Of a stretch of 34,309 nt of DNA, positions 1-7,762 are shown one piece after another. Each line of letters begins with the position of its first letter. Position 1 is the first letter of the stretch. The notes under the pieces were generated by a model that was given only the letters and a program-made list of their open reading frames with translations, had not been told where the DNA came from and did not search any database. Source of the DNA: Bacteroidales bacterium UBA1192 (GTDB lineage Bacteria; Bacteroidota; Bacteroidia; Bacteroidales; Bacteroidaceae); NCBI GenBank assembly GCA_002310175.1, contig DBYG01000060.1:1-34309 (forward strand), written 5' to 3'. A program made the position numbers and the translations under genes.

Positions 1-9
1 ACCGTCCCC

Positions 10-43
10 TTTGTGCCCCTGTGCGCGTTTTTGCATATTCTTG
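10..43 (+). promoter_or_regulatory. Possible promoter of the inositol-phosphate synthase gene
   Basis: TTTG at 10-13 and TATTCTTG at 36-43 are separated by 22 bases. This resembles the Bacteroidetes -33 TTTG / -7 TAnnTTTG pair with one mismatch in the -7 element. Transcription would begin near 50 and give a leader of about 65 bases before the ATG at 115. Nothing else is recognisable in bases 1-114. Confidence 0.35.
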
Positions 44-114
44 GAAAATAAATGTACAATGTCGGTTTTTTGGAGTATATTCGCTGATTGATTACTGAAA
101 GACTAATCTGCGAT

Positions 115-1440
115 ATGAAAAATGATATAAAACCGGCAACTGGGAAACTGGGAGTTCTGTGTGTTGGACTTGGAGCTGTATCGACTACTCTTATTACCGG
201 AACTCTGATGGCCCGAAAGGGACTGGCCAATCCTGTAGGCTCTTTTACCCAATTGGGAAAGATGCGTGTGGGACGCGGTGAAAAAAAGCAGTACATGCAT
301 GTGGGTGATATTGTTCCGCTTACCAACCTGAATGATATAGTATTCGGTGCCTGGGATGTTTTTACGGACAACGCTTATGAGAGTGCACTATACTGTCAGG
401 TTCTGAAGAAAGAGGATATTGAGCCGGTACGTGACGAACTGGAGCGCATCAAGCCCATGAAGGCTTGTTTTGATTCTGATTTTACCAGGAATCTGGTTGA
501 CACATCGTTCGGCCGGGTGCCTGATCCGCTTTGGGCAATGCCTCAGGATACCCGCTGGAATTACGCGCAGAACTTGCGCCGCGATATACAGAGCTTCAGA
601 AGGGAGAACGGACTGGACCGCGTGATTGTGTTCTGGATAGCCAGTACGGAATCATACACTCCTCGTAATGAGCAGGTTCACGGAAGCCTGGCCGGCTTTG
701 AGGCCGCCATGAAGGCCGATGACCGCAAGCATCTGCCCCCAAGCATGATCTACGCCTACGCCGCACTGATGGAAGGCTGTCCGTTCATCATGGGTGCTCC
801 AAATGTGTGTGTTGATATACCTGCCATGTTCGAGCTCTCAGGGAAACAGGGTCTGCCCATAGTGGGCAAGGATTTCAAGAGCGGACAGACCATGATGAAG
901 AGCGCTATGGCACCGATATTCCGGACCCGCCTGCTGGGTGTGGAGGGCTGGTTCTCAACCAATATCCTGGGGAACCGCGACGGTCAGGTGATAGAGCATC
1001 CGGATAATTTTGAGACCAAGCGCATAAGCAAGGCATCATCGATAGAGTGGATCCTGGAGCAGGATGAATATCCCGAATTATATAGTGATATATATCATAA
1101 GGTGAAGATCAACTACTATCCTCCACGGAAGGACAACAAGGAGAGTTGGGACAATATTGACATATTCGGTTGGATGAACTATCCCATGCAGATAAAGGTT
1201 AATTTCCTTTGTCGTGACTCCATATTGGCCGCCCCAATCTGTCTGGATTTGATTATTTTTACCGATCTTGCCTTGAGGGCCGGTCTGGCAGGTGTTCAGG
1301 AATGGCTTTCTTTCTATGTCAAGAAGCCTATGACATACGATGGCGAACGTCCCGTGCACGATTTGTTCCAGCAGTTTGCCATGCTTAAGAACCGTATCCG
1401 TGAGCTTGGAGGATATGAGGCTGACCAGGAGTTGGACTGA
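115..1440 (+). CDS. myo-Inositol-1-phosphate synthase (inositol-3-phosphate synthase)
   Basis: This 441-residue protein should convert glucose 6-phosphate to inositol 1-phosphate with NAD, the entry step to inositol lipids. Visible landmarks are an N-terminal Rossmann-type glycine-rich loop (GLGAVSTT), then LTNLNDIVFGAWD, GAPNVCVDIPAM, a GKDFKSGQT segment, GWFSTNILGNRDG, and a C-terminal block with INYYPPRKDNKE, DIFGWM and KVNFLCRDSILAAP. These are hallmark segments of the bacterial/archaeal-type synthase, and the length is normal. The reading frame stays open to a TTG at 88, but the ATG at 115 (MKNDIKPATG) matches the Bacteroides homologue as I remember it, so I chose that. It is followed by its own terminator and appears monocistronic. 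In Bacteroides thetaiotaomicron the homologue sits in an inositol-lipid cluster; those partner genes are not in this window. Confidence 0.93.
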   Translation: MKNDIKPATGKLGVLCVGLGAVSTTLITGTLMARKGLANPVGSFTQLGKMRVGRGEKKQYMHVGDIVPLTNLNDIVFGAWDVFTDNAYESALYCQVLKKEDIEPVRDELERIKPMKACFDSDFTRNLVDTSFGRVPDPLWAMPQDTRWNYAQNLRRDIQSFRRENGLDRVIVFWIASTESYTPRNEQVHGSLAGFEAAMKADDRKHLPPSMIYAYAALMEGCPFIMGAPNVCVDIPAMFELSGKQGLPIVGKDFKSGQTMMKSAMAPIFRTRLLGVEGWFSTNILGNRDGQVIEHPDNFETKRISKASSIEWILEQDEYPELYSDIYHKVKINYYPPRKDNKESWDNIDIFGWMNYPMQIKVNFLCRDSILAAPICLDLIIFTDLALRAGLAGVQEWLSFYVKKPMTYDGERPVHDLFQQFAMLKNRIRELGGYEADQELD

Positions 1441-1472
1441 AAAAACTGAGTATATACAATATACAAAAGGTG

Positions 1473-1507
1473 CAGGGGGCAGATAAAGTGCTCTCTGCCC
1501 TGTTTTT
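1473..1507 (+). terminator. Intrinsic terminator after the inositol-phosphate synthase gene
   Basis: CAGGG(GG)CAGA at 1473-1483 pairs with TCTGCCCTG ending at 1502, leaving a two-base bulge and a short loop. TTTTT follows at 1503-1507, with a second T run (TTTTTT) at 1512-1517. This separates the synthase gene from the arginine operon. Confidence 0.75.
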
Positions 1508-1516
1508 ATAGTTTTT

Positions 1517-1571
1517 TGCATAATTATTTTCCAAAACTATGTATATTGAAAACTTTTTATAGCTAATTTTG
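1517..1571 (+). promoter_or_regulatory. Arginine operon promoter element and possible ArgR operator
   Basis: TAATTTTG at 1564-1571 is an exact fit to the Bacteroidetes -7 consensus TAnnTTTG and lies 28 bases before the argR ATG. No -33 TTTG sits at the usual spacing. Upstream, TGCATAATTATTTT at 1517-1530 matches 11 of 14 positions of the enterobacterial ARG-box core TGAATWWWWATTCA. ArgR often represses its own operon, so this could be an operator. The operator part is weak; the -7 element is the firmer observation. Confidence 0.5.
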
Positions 1572-1598
1572 CATCGCCATTAGGAATATTTATGCAAT

Positions 1599-2081
1599 AT
1601 GAAAAATAAGAACAGCCGATTGGAGACGATACGTCTCATTATTTCAGAACAGGACATCAAAAATCAGGAACAGTTGCTCCAGGTCCTTAACTCCAGAGGT
1701 TTTTCAGTCACTCAGGCCACGTTGTCCCGTGATTTAAAAAAGATGAAAATATCTAAGGTCGCCAATACGTACGGTGATTATCTGTATGTCCTTCCCAATC
1801 ATGCCCTGCTCCAGAAGAAAGCTAATGGGTTGGCGTCTGAAGGCATTTCTGCCAGTCAGCCGCGATATGGATTCGTATCCCTTAACTTTTCCGGTAACAT
1901 GATTGTCATAAAGACAAAACCTGGATATGCAAGCAGTCTGGCATATGATATCGATAACCATAATGTACCAGGTGTGCTGGGAACAATAGCAGGTGATGAC
2001 ACACTTCTGATGGTTCTGGCAGAGGGTTCAAACCGTCAGGAGATAAAACGGTTACTTGAACCCATAATCATATCTCTTTAA
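1599..2081 (+). CDS. argR: Arginine repressor ArgR
   Basis: This 160-residue protein is the arginine-sensing transcription regulator of the operon it heads. The N-terminal winged helix contains a recognition segment with SVTQATLSRDLKKM (about residues 36-49). The C-terminal oligomerisation/arginine-binding domain ends with GYASSLAYDIDNHNVPGVLG, then TIAGDDTLLMVLAEG; the GDDT acidic pair is the arginine-contacting signature. Length is typical of the family (about 150-160). It is the first gene after a -7 element, followed 15 bases later by a GNAT gene and then argG-argC-argD. By family knowledge it would repress this operon when arginine is plentiful, binding as a hexamer to AT-rich palindromes upstream. 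Confidence 0.95.
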   Translation: MKNKNSRLETIRLIISEQDIKNQEQLLQVLNSRGFSVTQATLSRDLKKMKISKVANTYGDYLYVLPNHALLQKKANGLASEGISASQPRYGFVSLNFSGNMIVIKTKPGYASSLAYDIDNHNVPGVLGTIAGDDTLLMVLAEGSNRQEIKRLLEPIIISL

Positions 2082-2096
2082 TTTTTCAGGAAAGAA

Positions 2097-2705
2097 ATGG
2101 AAAGCGGAATTGAGGTAGTGGTTGCGGATGAGTCACATGAGAAGTATATTGACACGATTCTGGAAACCATATCTGAAGCTGCGAAAGTGCGTGGTACCGG
2201 TATAGCCAAGCGTACTCACGAGTATTTGGAATCTAAGATGCGTGAGGCCAAGGCGGTTATTGCCCTGGATGGTGAAAGGTTTGCGGGATTCAGTTATATT
2301 GAAACCTGGCAAGACAAGAAGTATGTCACGACATCAGGTCTGATTGTGCATCCTGATTATAGGGGCAGAGGACTGGCCAAGCGCATAAAGGATATGACTT
2401 TTACGTTGGCCCGCATACGCTGGCCGCACGCCAAGATTTTCTCGTTGACAAGTGGTGCTGCGGTAATGGCTATGAACACCCAGCTGGGTTACAAGCCTGT
2501 CACGTTTGCCGACCTGACTCAGGATGAGGCATTCTGGAAGGGCTGTGAGGGTTGTGTGAATGTGGACATACTGCATCGTACAGGACGTAAGTACTGCATC
2601 TGCACCGGTATGCTGTATGACCCCGAGGAGTATCTGCCGGTCAAGATTCCTGCAGATGTGCTCAAAAGAATAAGAAAGATAGAAAGCAAGAAATCAGATA
2701 AATAA
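2097..2705 (+). CDS. GNAT acyltransferase in the arginine operon, candidate N-acylglutamate synthase
   Basis: This 202-residue Gcn5-related N-acyltransferase shows the acyl-CoA binding motif A, GLIVHPDYRGRGLAKRIKD (about residues 81-99). It is locked between argR and argG, with only three bases to argG. Bacteroides make arginine through N-succinylated intermediates, and no ordinary argA or argJ is visible here, so I infer that it may transfer acetyl or succinyl to glutamate as the first pathway step. The C-terminal part is unusual: it holds four cysteines (residues 150, 153, 167, 169) arranged C-x2-C and C-x-C, which could bind metal or form disulfides. The family assignment is firm; the substrate is inference from position. 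Confidence 0.85.
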   Translation: MESGIEVVVADESHEKYIDTILETISEAAKVRGTGIAKRTHEYLESKMREAKAVIALDGERFAGFSYIETWQDKKYVTTSGLIVHPDYRGRGLAKRIKDMTFTLARIRWPHAKIFSLTSGAAVMAMNTQLGYKPVTFADLTQDEAFWKGCEGCVNVDILHRTGRKYCICTGMLYDPEEYLPVKIPADVLKRIRKIESKKSDK

Positions 2706-2708
2706 GAT

Positions 2709-3911
2709 ATGGCTAAGAAGAAAGTTGTTGTTGCCTTTTCGGGTGGTCTGGATACAAGTTACAATGTGATGTATCTGACCCGTGAGATGGGTTATGAGGT
2801 TTACGCCGCATGCGCCAATACAGGTGGTTTCAGCCCCGAGCAGCTCAAGAGGAATGAAGAGAACGCCTATAAGCTGGGTGCTGTCAAGTACGTTACGCTT
2901 GACGTGACTCAGGAGTATTATGAAAAATCGCTTAAGTATATGGTTTTCGGCAATGTCCTGCGTAACAATTGCTACCCCATATCTGTTTCTTCAGAACGTA
3001 TTTTCCAGGCACTGGCAATTGCCAAGTACGCCAATGAGATAGGTGCCGATGCAATAGCACACGGATCGACCGGTGCCGGTAACGACCAGATACGTTTTGA
3101 CATGACCTTCCTGGTTAAGGCTCCCGGTGTGGAGATAATAACCCTGACCCGTGACCGTAACCTGAGCCGCAAGGAGGAGATTGACTATCTGAACGCCAAC
3201 GGTTTCAGCGCTGATTTTGCCAAGCTCAAGTACTCTTACAATGTGGGTATCTGGGGCACATCCATCTGCGGCGGTGAGATTCTGGACAGCAAGCAGGGCC
3301 TGCCGGAGAGCGCTTACCTCAAGCACCCCACCAAGGATGGATCAGAGATCCTGAGCCTGGGCTTTGAAAAAGGTGAGCTGGTAGCCGTCAACGGCAAGAA
3401 GTATGATGACCGGATCAAGGCCATTCAGGAGGTTGAGAAGATAGGTGCCGCATACGCTATCGGCCGTGACTGCCACGTTGGTGACACCATCATCGGCATA
3501 AAGGGTCGCGTGGGCTTTGAGGCCGCCGCCCCCATGCTTATAATCGGTGCACACCGTTTCCTTGAAAAGTACACCCTGTCCAAATGGCAGCAGTACTGGA
3601 AGGATCAGGTGGCCAACTGGTACGGTATGTTCCTGCATGAGAGCCAGTACCTGGAGCCGGTAATGCCTGATATAGAGGCAATGCTTGCCAGTTCACAGCG
3701 TAACGTGAACGGAACCGTAACCCTGGAGCTCCGTCCCTACAGTTTCCAGACCGTAGGTTGTGACACTCCTGATGACCTGGTACACAACAAGCTGGGTGAG
3801 TACGGCGAGGGTGCCAAAGCCTGGACAGCCGATGATGCCAAGGGGTTCATTAAGATCACGTCAACTCCATTACGTGCATACTACAGCGTACACCCTGATG
3901 AAGAGCGTTAA
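2709..3911 (+). CDS. argG: Argininosuccinate synthase
   Basis: This 400-residue protein joins citrulline and aspartate using ATP to make argininosuccinate, the penultimate arginine step, in the cytoplasm. The N-terminal PP-loop AFSGGLDTS (residues 9-17) binds ATP. Further signatures are the aspartate/citrulline loop HGSTGAGNDQIRFD, then GRDCHVGDTIIGIKGRVGFE and the C-terminal LRPYSFQTVG region. Length and full coverage fit a functional enzyme. It starts at the ATG three bases after the GNAT stop and ends three bases before argC, so translation is probably coupled. A long stretch of this gene uses well-adapted codons, consistent with good expression. Confidence 0.97.
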   Translation: MAKKKVVVAFSGGLDTSYNVMYLTREMGYEVYAACANTGGFSPEQLKRNEENAYKLGAVKYVTLDVTQEYYEKSLKYMVFGNVLRNNCYPISVSSERIFQALAIAKYANEIGADAIAHGSTGAGNDQIRFDMTFLVKAPGVEIITLTRDRNLSRKEEIDYLNANGFSADFAKLKYSYNVGIWGTSICGGEILDSKQGLPESAYLKHPTKDGSEILSLGFEKGELVAVNGKKYDDRIKAIQEVEKIGAAYAIGRDCHVGDTIIGIKGRVGFEAAAPMLIIGAHRFLEKYTLSKWQQYWKDQVANWYGMFLHESQYLEPVMPDIEAMLASSQRNVNGTVTLELRPYSFQTVGCDTPDDLVHNKLGEYGEGAKAWTADDAKGFIKITSTPLRAYYSVHPDEER

Positions 3912-3914
3912 CAT

Positions 3915-4883
3915 ATGATTAAAGTAGGAATAATAGGAGGTGCAGGTTACACTGCGGGTGAGCTGATAAGGATTCTGCTGGGTCACCCTGATGCTGAGAT
4001 TGTGTTTGTGAACAGCACCAGTAATGCAGGGAACAAACTCAGTGCTGTACATGAGGGGCTGATAGGTGAGACAGAAATGGTATTCACTGACCAGTTGCCG
4101 CTTGATACAATTGATGTGCTGTTCTTTTGCACAGCCCACGGCGATACCCGCAAGTTCATGGAGACCAACACCCTGCCTGAGGGCCTTAAAGTGATTGATC
4201 TCTCAATGGATTACCGCCTTGAGGCTGATGACAATCCGTTTATTTACGGTCTGCCTGAACTGAACCGCCGTGCTATCTGCAAGAGTCAGTATGTGGCCAA
4301 TCCGGGTTGTTTTGCAACTGCCATACAGCTTGCCCTGCTGCCTCTTGCCCGTAACCTGATGCTCAATGATGATGTATATGTGAATGCCATTACCGGCAGT
4401 ACAGGTGCTGGTGTAAAGCCCGGTGCTACCACACATTTCAGCTGGCGTAACAACAACATCAGCATATACAAGCCGTTCACCCATCAGCATCTGCCTGAGA
4501 TAATCCAGTCAATCAAGCACTTGCAGAGCAGTTTCAACTCTGATATCAACTTTATCCCCTATCGTGGTGACTTTACCCGCGGCATATTCGCTACAGCCAT
4601 AGTGAAGAATGCGGTTGATATTGAAGAGATGTACCGTATTTACCGCGAGTATTATGCTGAGGATTCATTTGTGCATGTGGTTGATGAACCTATTGACCTC
4701 AAGCAGGTGGTCAATACCAACAAGTGTCTGCTGCACCTGGAGAAACACGGTGACAAGCTGCTCATAGTGTCTTGCATAGACAATCTGCTCAAGGGTGCCA
4801 GCGGCACAGCCGTGCATAACATGAATCTATTATTTAATCTTAAGGAGACTACCGGTTTGATTTTGAAGTCTTCCGGTTTCTAA
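3915..4883 (+). CDS. argC: N-acetyl(succinyl)-gamma-glutamyl-phosphate reductase
   Basis: This 322-residue enzyme reduces N-acyl-glutamyl phosphate to the semialdehyde with NADPH. The N-terminus has the dinucleotide-binding GIIGGAGYTAGELIRIL. The catalytic cysteine is Cys132 in VANPGCFATAIQLAL. The histidine-rich GATTHFSWRNNN and FTHQHLPEI segments fit the C-terminal catalytic domain. The length is that of the shorter ArgC type. In Bacteroides the acyl group is succinyl rather than acetyl according to published work on the pathway; nothing in ArgC itself lets me tell which. It lies three bases from both argG and argD. Confidence 0.95.
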   Translation: MIKVGIIGGAGYTAGELIRILLGHPDAEIVFVNSTSNAGNKLSAVHEGLIGETEMVFTDQLPLDTIDVLFFCTAHGDTRKFMETNTLPEGLKVIDLSMDYRLEADDNPFIYGLPELNRRAICKSQYVANPGCFATAIQLALLPLARNLMLNDDVYVNAITGSTGAGVKPGATTHFSWRNNNISIYKPFTHQHLPEIIQSIKHLQSSFNSDINFIPYRGDFTRGIFATAIVKNAVDIEEMYRIYREYYAEDSFVHVVDEPIDLKQVVNTNKCLLHLEKHGDKLLIVSCIDNLLKGASGTAVHNMNLLFNLKETTGLILKSSGF

Positions 4884-4886
4884 ACT

Positions 4887-6020
4887 ATGAAACTTTTTCC
4901 GGTATATAGCCTGTTTCCGGTAAATATTGTAAAGGGACAGGGTCAGAAAGTCTGGGATGACAAAGGTCAGGAGTACCTTGACCTTTATGGCGGTCACGCA
5001 GTCATCAGCATAGGTCATGCCCATCCGCATTATGTTGAGGCGGTAAGCCGTCAGGTTGCCACACTGGGTTTCTACTCAAATTCAGTGATTAACCGCCTGC
5101 AGGAGCAGTTTGCCGAGCATCTGGGCCGCGTTTGCGGTTATGAGGATTACAGTTTCTTCATGATAAACAGCGGCGCTGAGGCTAATGAGAACGCCCTTAA
5201 ACTGGCATCATTCCATACTGGCCGCAGCCGCGTGCTCTCACTCAGGAAAGCTTTTCACGGCCGTACATCTCTGGCTGTTGAGGTAACTGACAATCCCAGG
5301 ATAATAGCTCCAATCAATGCCTGCGGGCACGTAACCTACCTGCCTTGGGGAGACCTTGAGGCAGCAAAGGCAGAACTTGCCAAGGGCGATGTGGCTGCAC
5401 TTATCATTGAGGGAATTCAAGGCGTAGGTGGAATACAGGTTCCTACCGATGAATATATGCATGGCCTGCGTGAGGCTTGCACCGCAAACGGCACTGTAAT
5501 GGTTCTGGATGAGATCCAGAGCGGTTACGGCCGTAGCGGCAAGTTCTTTGCTCACCAGTACAACGGCATCAAACCGGACCTTATCACCGTAGCCAAGGGC
5601 ATAGCCAACGGTCTGCCCTGCGGAGGATTGCTCATCAGCCCCATGTTCCAGCCGGTGATAGGCCAGCTGGGTACCACATTTGGCGGCAACCATCTGGCTT
5701 GCGCTGCTGCAAATGCCGTGCTTGACGTAATTGAGAGCGAGCATCTGGTAGAGAACGCTGCAACAGTGGGCGCTTACCTGCTTGAACAGCTGCGTCAGAT
5801 ACCCGGGCCCAAGGAGGTTCGTGGCCGCGGCCTGATGATAGGAATGGAGTTTTCAGAGCCCATAAAGGAGATTCGTCAACGGCTCCTCTTTGAAGAGCAC
5901 ATATTTACCGGAGTAAGCGGCACCAACGTAATCCGCCTGCTTCCACCTCTCTGCATCACCCGACAGGATGCCGACCGCTTCCTTGAATCCTACTCCAAGG
6001 TTTTGAAGGGAAACAAGTAG
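4887..6020 (+). CDS. argD: N-acyl-ornithine aminotransferase (class III PLP enzyme)
   Basis: This 377-residue pyridoxal-phosphate aminotransferase forms N-acyl-ornithine from the ArgC product. Visible features are NSGAEANENALKLA (PLP phosphate binding, about 94-107), the ring-contacting aspartate in VLDEIQSGYGRSG (Asp208), and the Schiff-base lysine Lys237 in LITVAKGIANGLPCGG. Length fits ArgD. It is the last gene of the operon; the next gene, nadK, converges on it with a 36-base gap in which I see no convincing terminator hairpin. The carbamoyltransferase, acylglutamate kinase and deacylase of the pathway must lie elsewhere. Confidence 0.94.
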   Translation: MKLFPVYSLFPVNIVKGQGQKVWDDKGQEYLDLYGGHAVISIGHAHPHYVEAVSRQVATLGFYSNSVINRLQEQFAEHLGRVCGYEDYSFFMINSGAEANENALKLASFHTGRSRVLSLRKAFHGRTSLAVEVTDNPRIIAPINACGHVTYLPWGDLEAAKAELAKGDVAALIIEGIQGVGGIQVPTDEYMHGLREACTANGTVMVLDEIQSGYGRSGKFFAHQYNGIKPDLITVAKGIANGLPCGGLLISPMFQPVIGQLGTTFGGNHLACAAANAVLDVIESEHLVENAATVGAYLLEQLRQIPGPKEVRGRGLMIGMEFSEPIKEIRQRLLFEEHIFTGVSGTNVIRLLPPLCITRQDADRFLESYSKVLKGNK

Positions 6021-6056
6021 TATATACACTTAAGTTTCCCTGAAAAACTGCAGAAT

Positions 6057-6929
6057 TTATTTTCTGGAGTCAGTACCCCAGAGCATCTTTTCACGTAGGG
6101 TGGCAAAGAAATCGCCTTTGGCGGGTTTGATGACGCTGATCTTGAAGGGAGCGCGGCTGATTTCTATAGCGGTGTGCTCGGGACAGCTGAAACTGTTGCC
6201 GTCAATTGATACCAGAAAGCTGTGGCTGCGGCTGCTCACATCCAGACGTATGGTCTCATCGGCAGGGAGTACCAGCGGACGCATGGTGAGGCTGTGGGGC
6301 GCTACGGGGGTGAGGCAGATCACATTAGTGCCGGGAGCTATTATGGGGCCGCCCACGCTGAGCGAGTAGGCAGTGGAGCCGGTGGGTGTGGCCACCACCA
6401 GACCGTCGGCCTGATAGGTGATCATGTGGGTGCCGCCCACGCTGGTCTCAACCTGAATCATTGATGAGATATCATGTTTCAGGATAGCTATGTCATTAAG
6501 TGCGTAAGGGGTATGTCCATCAGGTAGCCCATCCATATTAATCTGAAGCAGATTACGCTCCTCAAGGGTGAAATCTCCGTTGTGTATGCGAGTGACGGCA
6601 TCCGTGATGCGGTCAGTGGTTATGTCGGCCAGAAATCCCAGACGTCCGGTGTTTATGCCTACCATAGGTATGCCTTTGTTTCCTACGCGGCTGGCTGTAC
6701 GCAGGAAGGTTCCGTCACCACCTACACTTATCACAGCATCGGCTTGGAAATCATCGGAAGATATTATGTTGTCACAGGGAATATCCCAGCCCATCTCATC
6801 AGTCAGGAACCGGATATAACGATTTTCAACGGAAATCTCATCACCGAATGAACGCAACAGACTGAATAGCTGTTGCTCATAGCCACAGGTTTTGTCCGCA
6901 GAGGGATTTCCGAATATCGCTATTTTCAT
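6057..6929 (-). CDS. nadK: NAD kinase
   Basis: This 290-residue protein phosphorylates NAD to NADP. It contains the diagnostic GGDGTFLR (residues 70-77), the NAD-contacting LNDIAI (144-149), and TPTGSTAYSLSVGGP (181-195). The C-terminal half has the beta-rich fold sequence expected, with RPLVLPADETIRL. Length is normal. It is transcribed leftward, diverging from pdxJ and converging on argD. A minus-strand TATCTTTG element at 7011-7018 could serve as its promoter. Confidence 0.96.
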   Translation of the reverse strand: MKIAIFGNPSADKTCGYEQQLFSLLRSFGDEISVENRYIRFLTDEMGWDIPCDNIISSDDFQADAVISVGGDGTFLRTASRVGNKGIPMVGINTGRLGFLADITTDRITDAVTRIHNGDFTLEERNLLQINMDGLPDGHTPYALNDIAILKHDISSMIQVETSVGGTHMITYQADGLVVATPTGSTAYSLSVGGPIIAPGTNVICLTPVAPHSLTMRPLVLPADETIRLDVSSRSHSFLVSIDGNSFSCPEHTAIEISRAPFKISVIKPAKGDFFATLREKMLWGTDSRK

Positions 6930-6968
6930 CTTTATAATCTTTTAAGCAAAGGTGAGCGGATTTATTTC

Positions 6969-7018
6969 TATCTTTGCTGATTGAAGCGGGATTTATTTTC
7001 CGCTTTTCGGCAAAGATA
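6969..7018. promoter_or_regulatory. Two facing -7 elements between nadK and pdxJ
   Basis: TATCTTTG at 6969-6976 on the plus strand and the same octamer on the minus strand at 7011-7018 are both exact TAnnTTTG matches. With one more base each they form a perfect 9-bp inverted repeat. The plus element points to pdxJ and the minus element to nadK, so the two promoters face each other across about 34 bases and their transcripts would overlap. Between them AAGCGG (6984-6989) pairs with CCGCTT (7000-7005). Clear -33 boxes are not visible for either. Confidence 0.5.
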
Positions 7019-7045
7019 GTTCATTTTATCCGAGTAAAAGAACTT

Positions 7046-7762
7046 ATGACAAGATTAAGTGTCAACATCAACAAAATAGCAACTCTCCGCAATGCAAGGG
7101 GAGGCAACAATCCTGACGTGGTCAAGGTTGCACTTGACTGTGAACGTTTCGGTGCTGACGGAATAACAGTTCATCCAAGACCGGATGAAAGGCACATTAG
7201 GCGTCAGGATGTATTTGACCTCAGGAAAGTGCTTACTACAGAGTTCAACATAGAGGGCTATCCTGCTCCGGCGTTCATGGAACTGGTCAAGGTTATCAAG
7301 CCGGCACAGGTTACCCTTGTGCCCGACGCCCCCGACCAGATAACGTCAAACCACGGCTGGAACACTCTTGTAGAGCAGGATTTCCTGACCGAAACAGTAG
7401 CTGAGCTCAAGCAAAACGGTATCCGTGCATCAATTTTCGTAGATGCCAACCCAAGGATGGTGGAGATGGCAGCCAAGGCGGGTGCCGACCGTGTGGAACT
7501 ATATACTGAGCCTTACGCACTGCACTATGTCAAACTTAGCCCTGAGATGGCAGTGAAACCTTTTGTGGAGGCGGCACGCGTGGCACAGGAGTGCGGAATG
7601 GGGCTGAACGCAGGTCATGACCTGAGTCTGCAGAACCTTAAGTTCCTCAAACAGCAGATACCTTGGATAGATGAGGTTTCCATCGGCCACGCACTGGTGT
7701 GTGACGCTCTTTATCTTGGACTTGAGAAAACCATTTTGGAATATAAGAAATGCATTATATGA
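7046..7762 (+). CDS. pdxJ: Pyridoxine 5'-phosphate synthase
   Basis: This 238-residue TIM-barrel enzyme condenses 3-amino-2-oxopropyl phosphate with deoxyxylulose 5-phosphate to make vitamin B6 phosphate. The sequence starts MTRLSVNINKIATLRNARGG and carries the TVHPRPDERHI loop (about 41-51), then QVTLVPDAPDQITS, the barrel strand ending GADRVELYTEPYA, and GLNAGHDLSLQNL, with SIGHALV near the end, all typical of PdxJ. The reading frame extends to a TTG at 6974, but that falls on the -7 element; the ATG at 7046 gives the family's N-terminus. Its TGA overlaps the ATG of exbB, and pdxJ next to exbB/exbD/tonB is a familiar Bacteroidales arrangement. Confidence 0.95.
   Translation: MTRLSVNINKIATLRNARGGNNPDVVKVALDCERFGADGITVHPRPDERHIRRQDVFDLRKVLTTEFNIEGYPAPAFMELVKVIKPAQVTLVPDAPDQITSNHGWNTLVEQDFLTETVAELKQNGIRASIFVDANPRMVEMAAKAGADRVELYTEPYALHYVKLSPEMAVKPFVEAARVAQECGMGLNAGHDLSLQNLKFLKQQIPWIDEVSIGHALVCDALYLGLEKTILEYKKCII

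Noticed and set aside
1078..1521. 147-residue minus-strand open frame over the end of the synthase gene
   Set aside because: It is antisense to a clearly conserved gene and includes the terminator; no domain is recognisable.
6021..6056. Bidirectional terminator between argD and nadK
   Set aside because: Only a weak AGAA/TTCT pairing is visible and no GC stem with a T run, so I do not annotate it.
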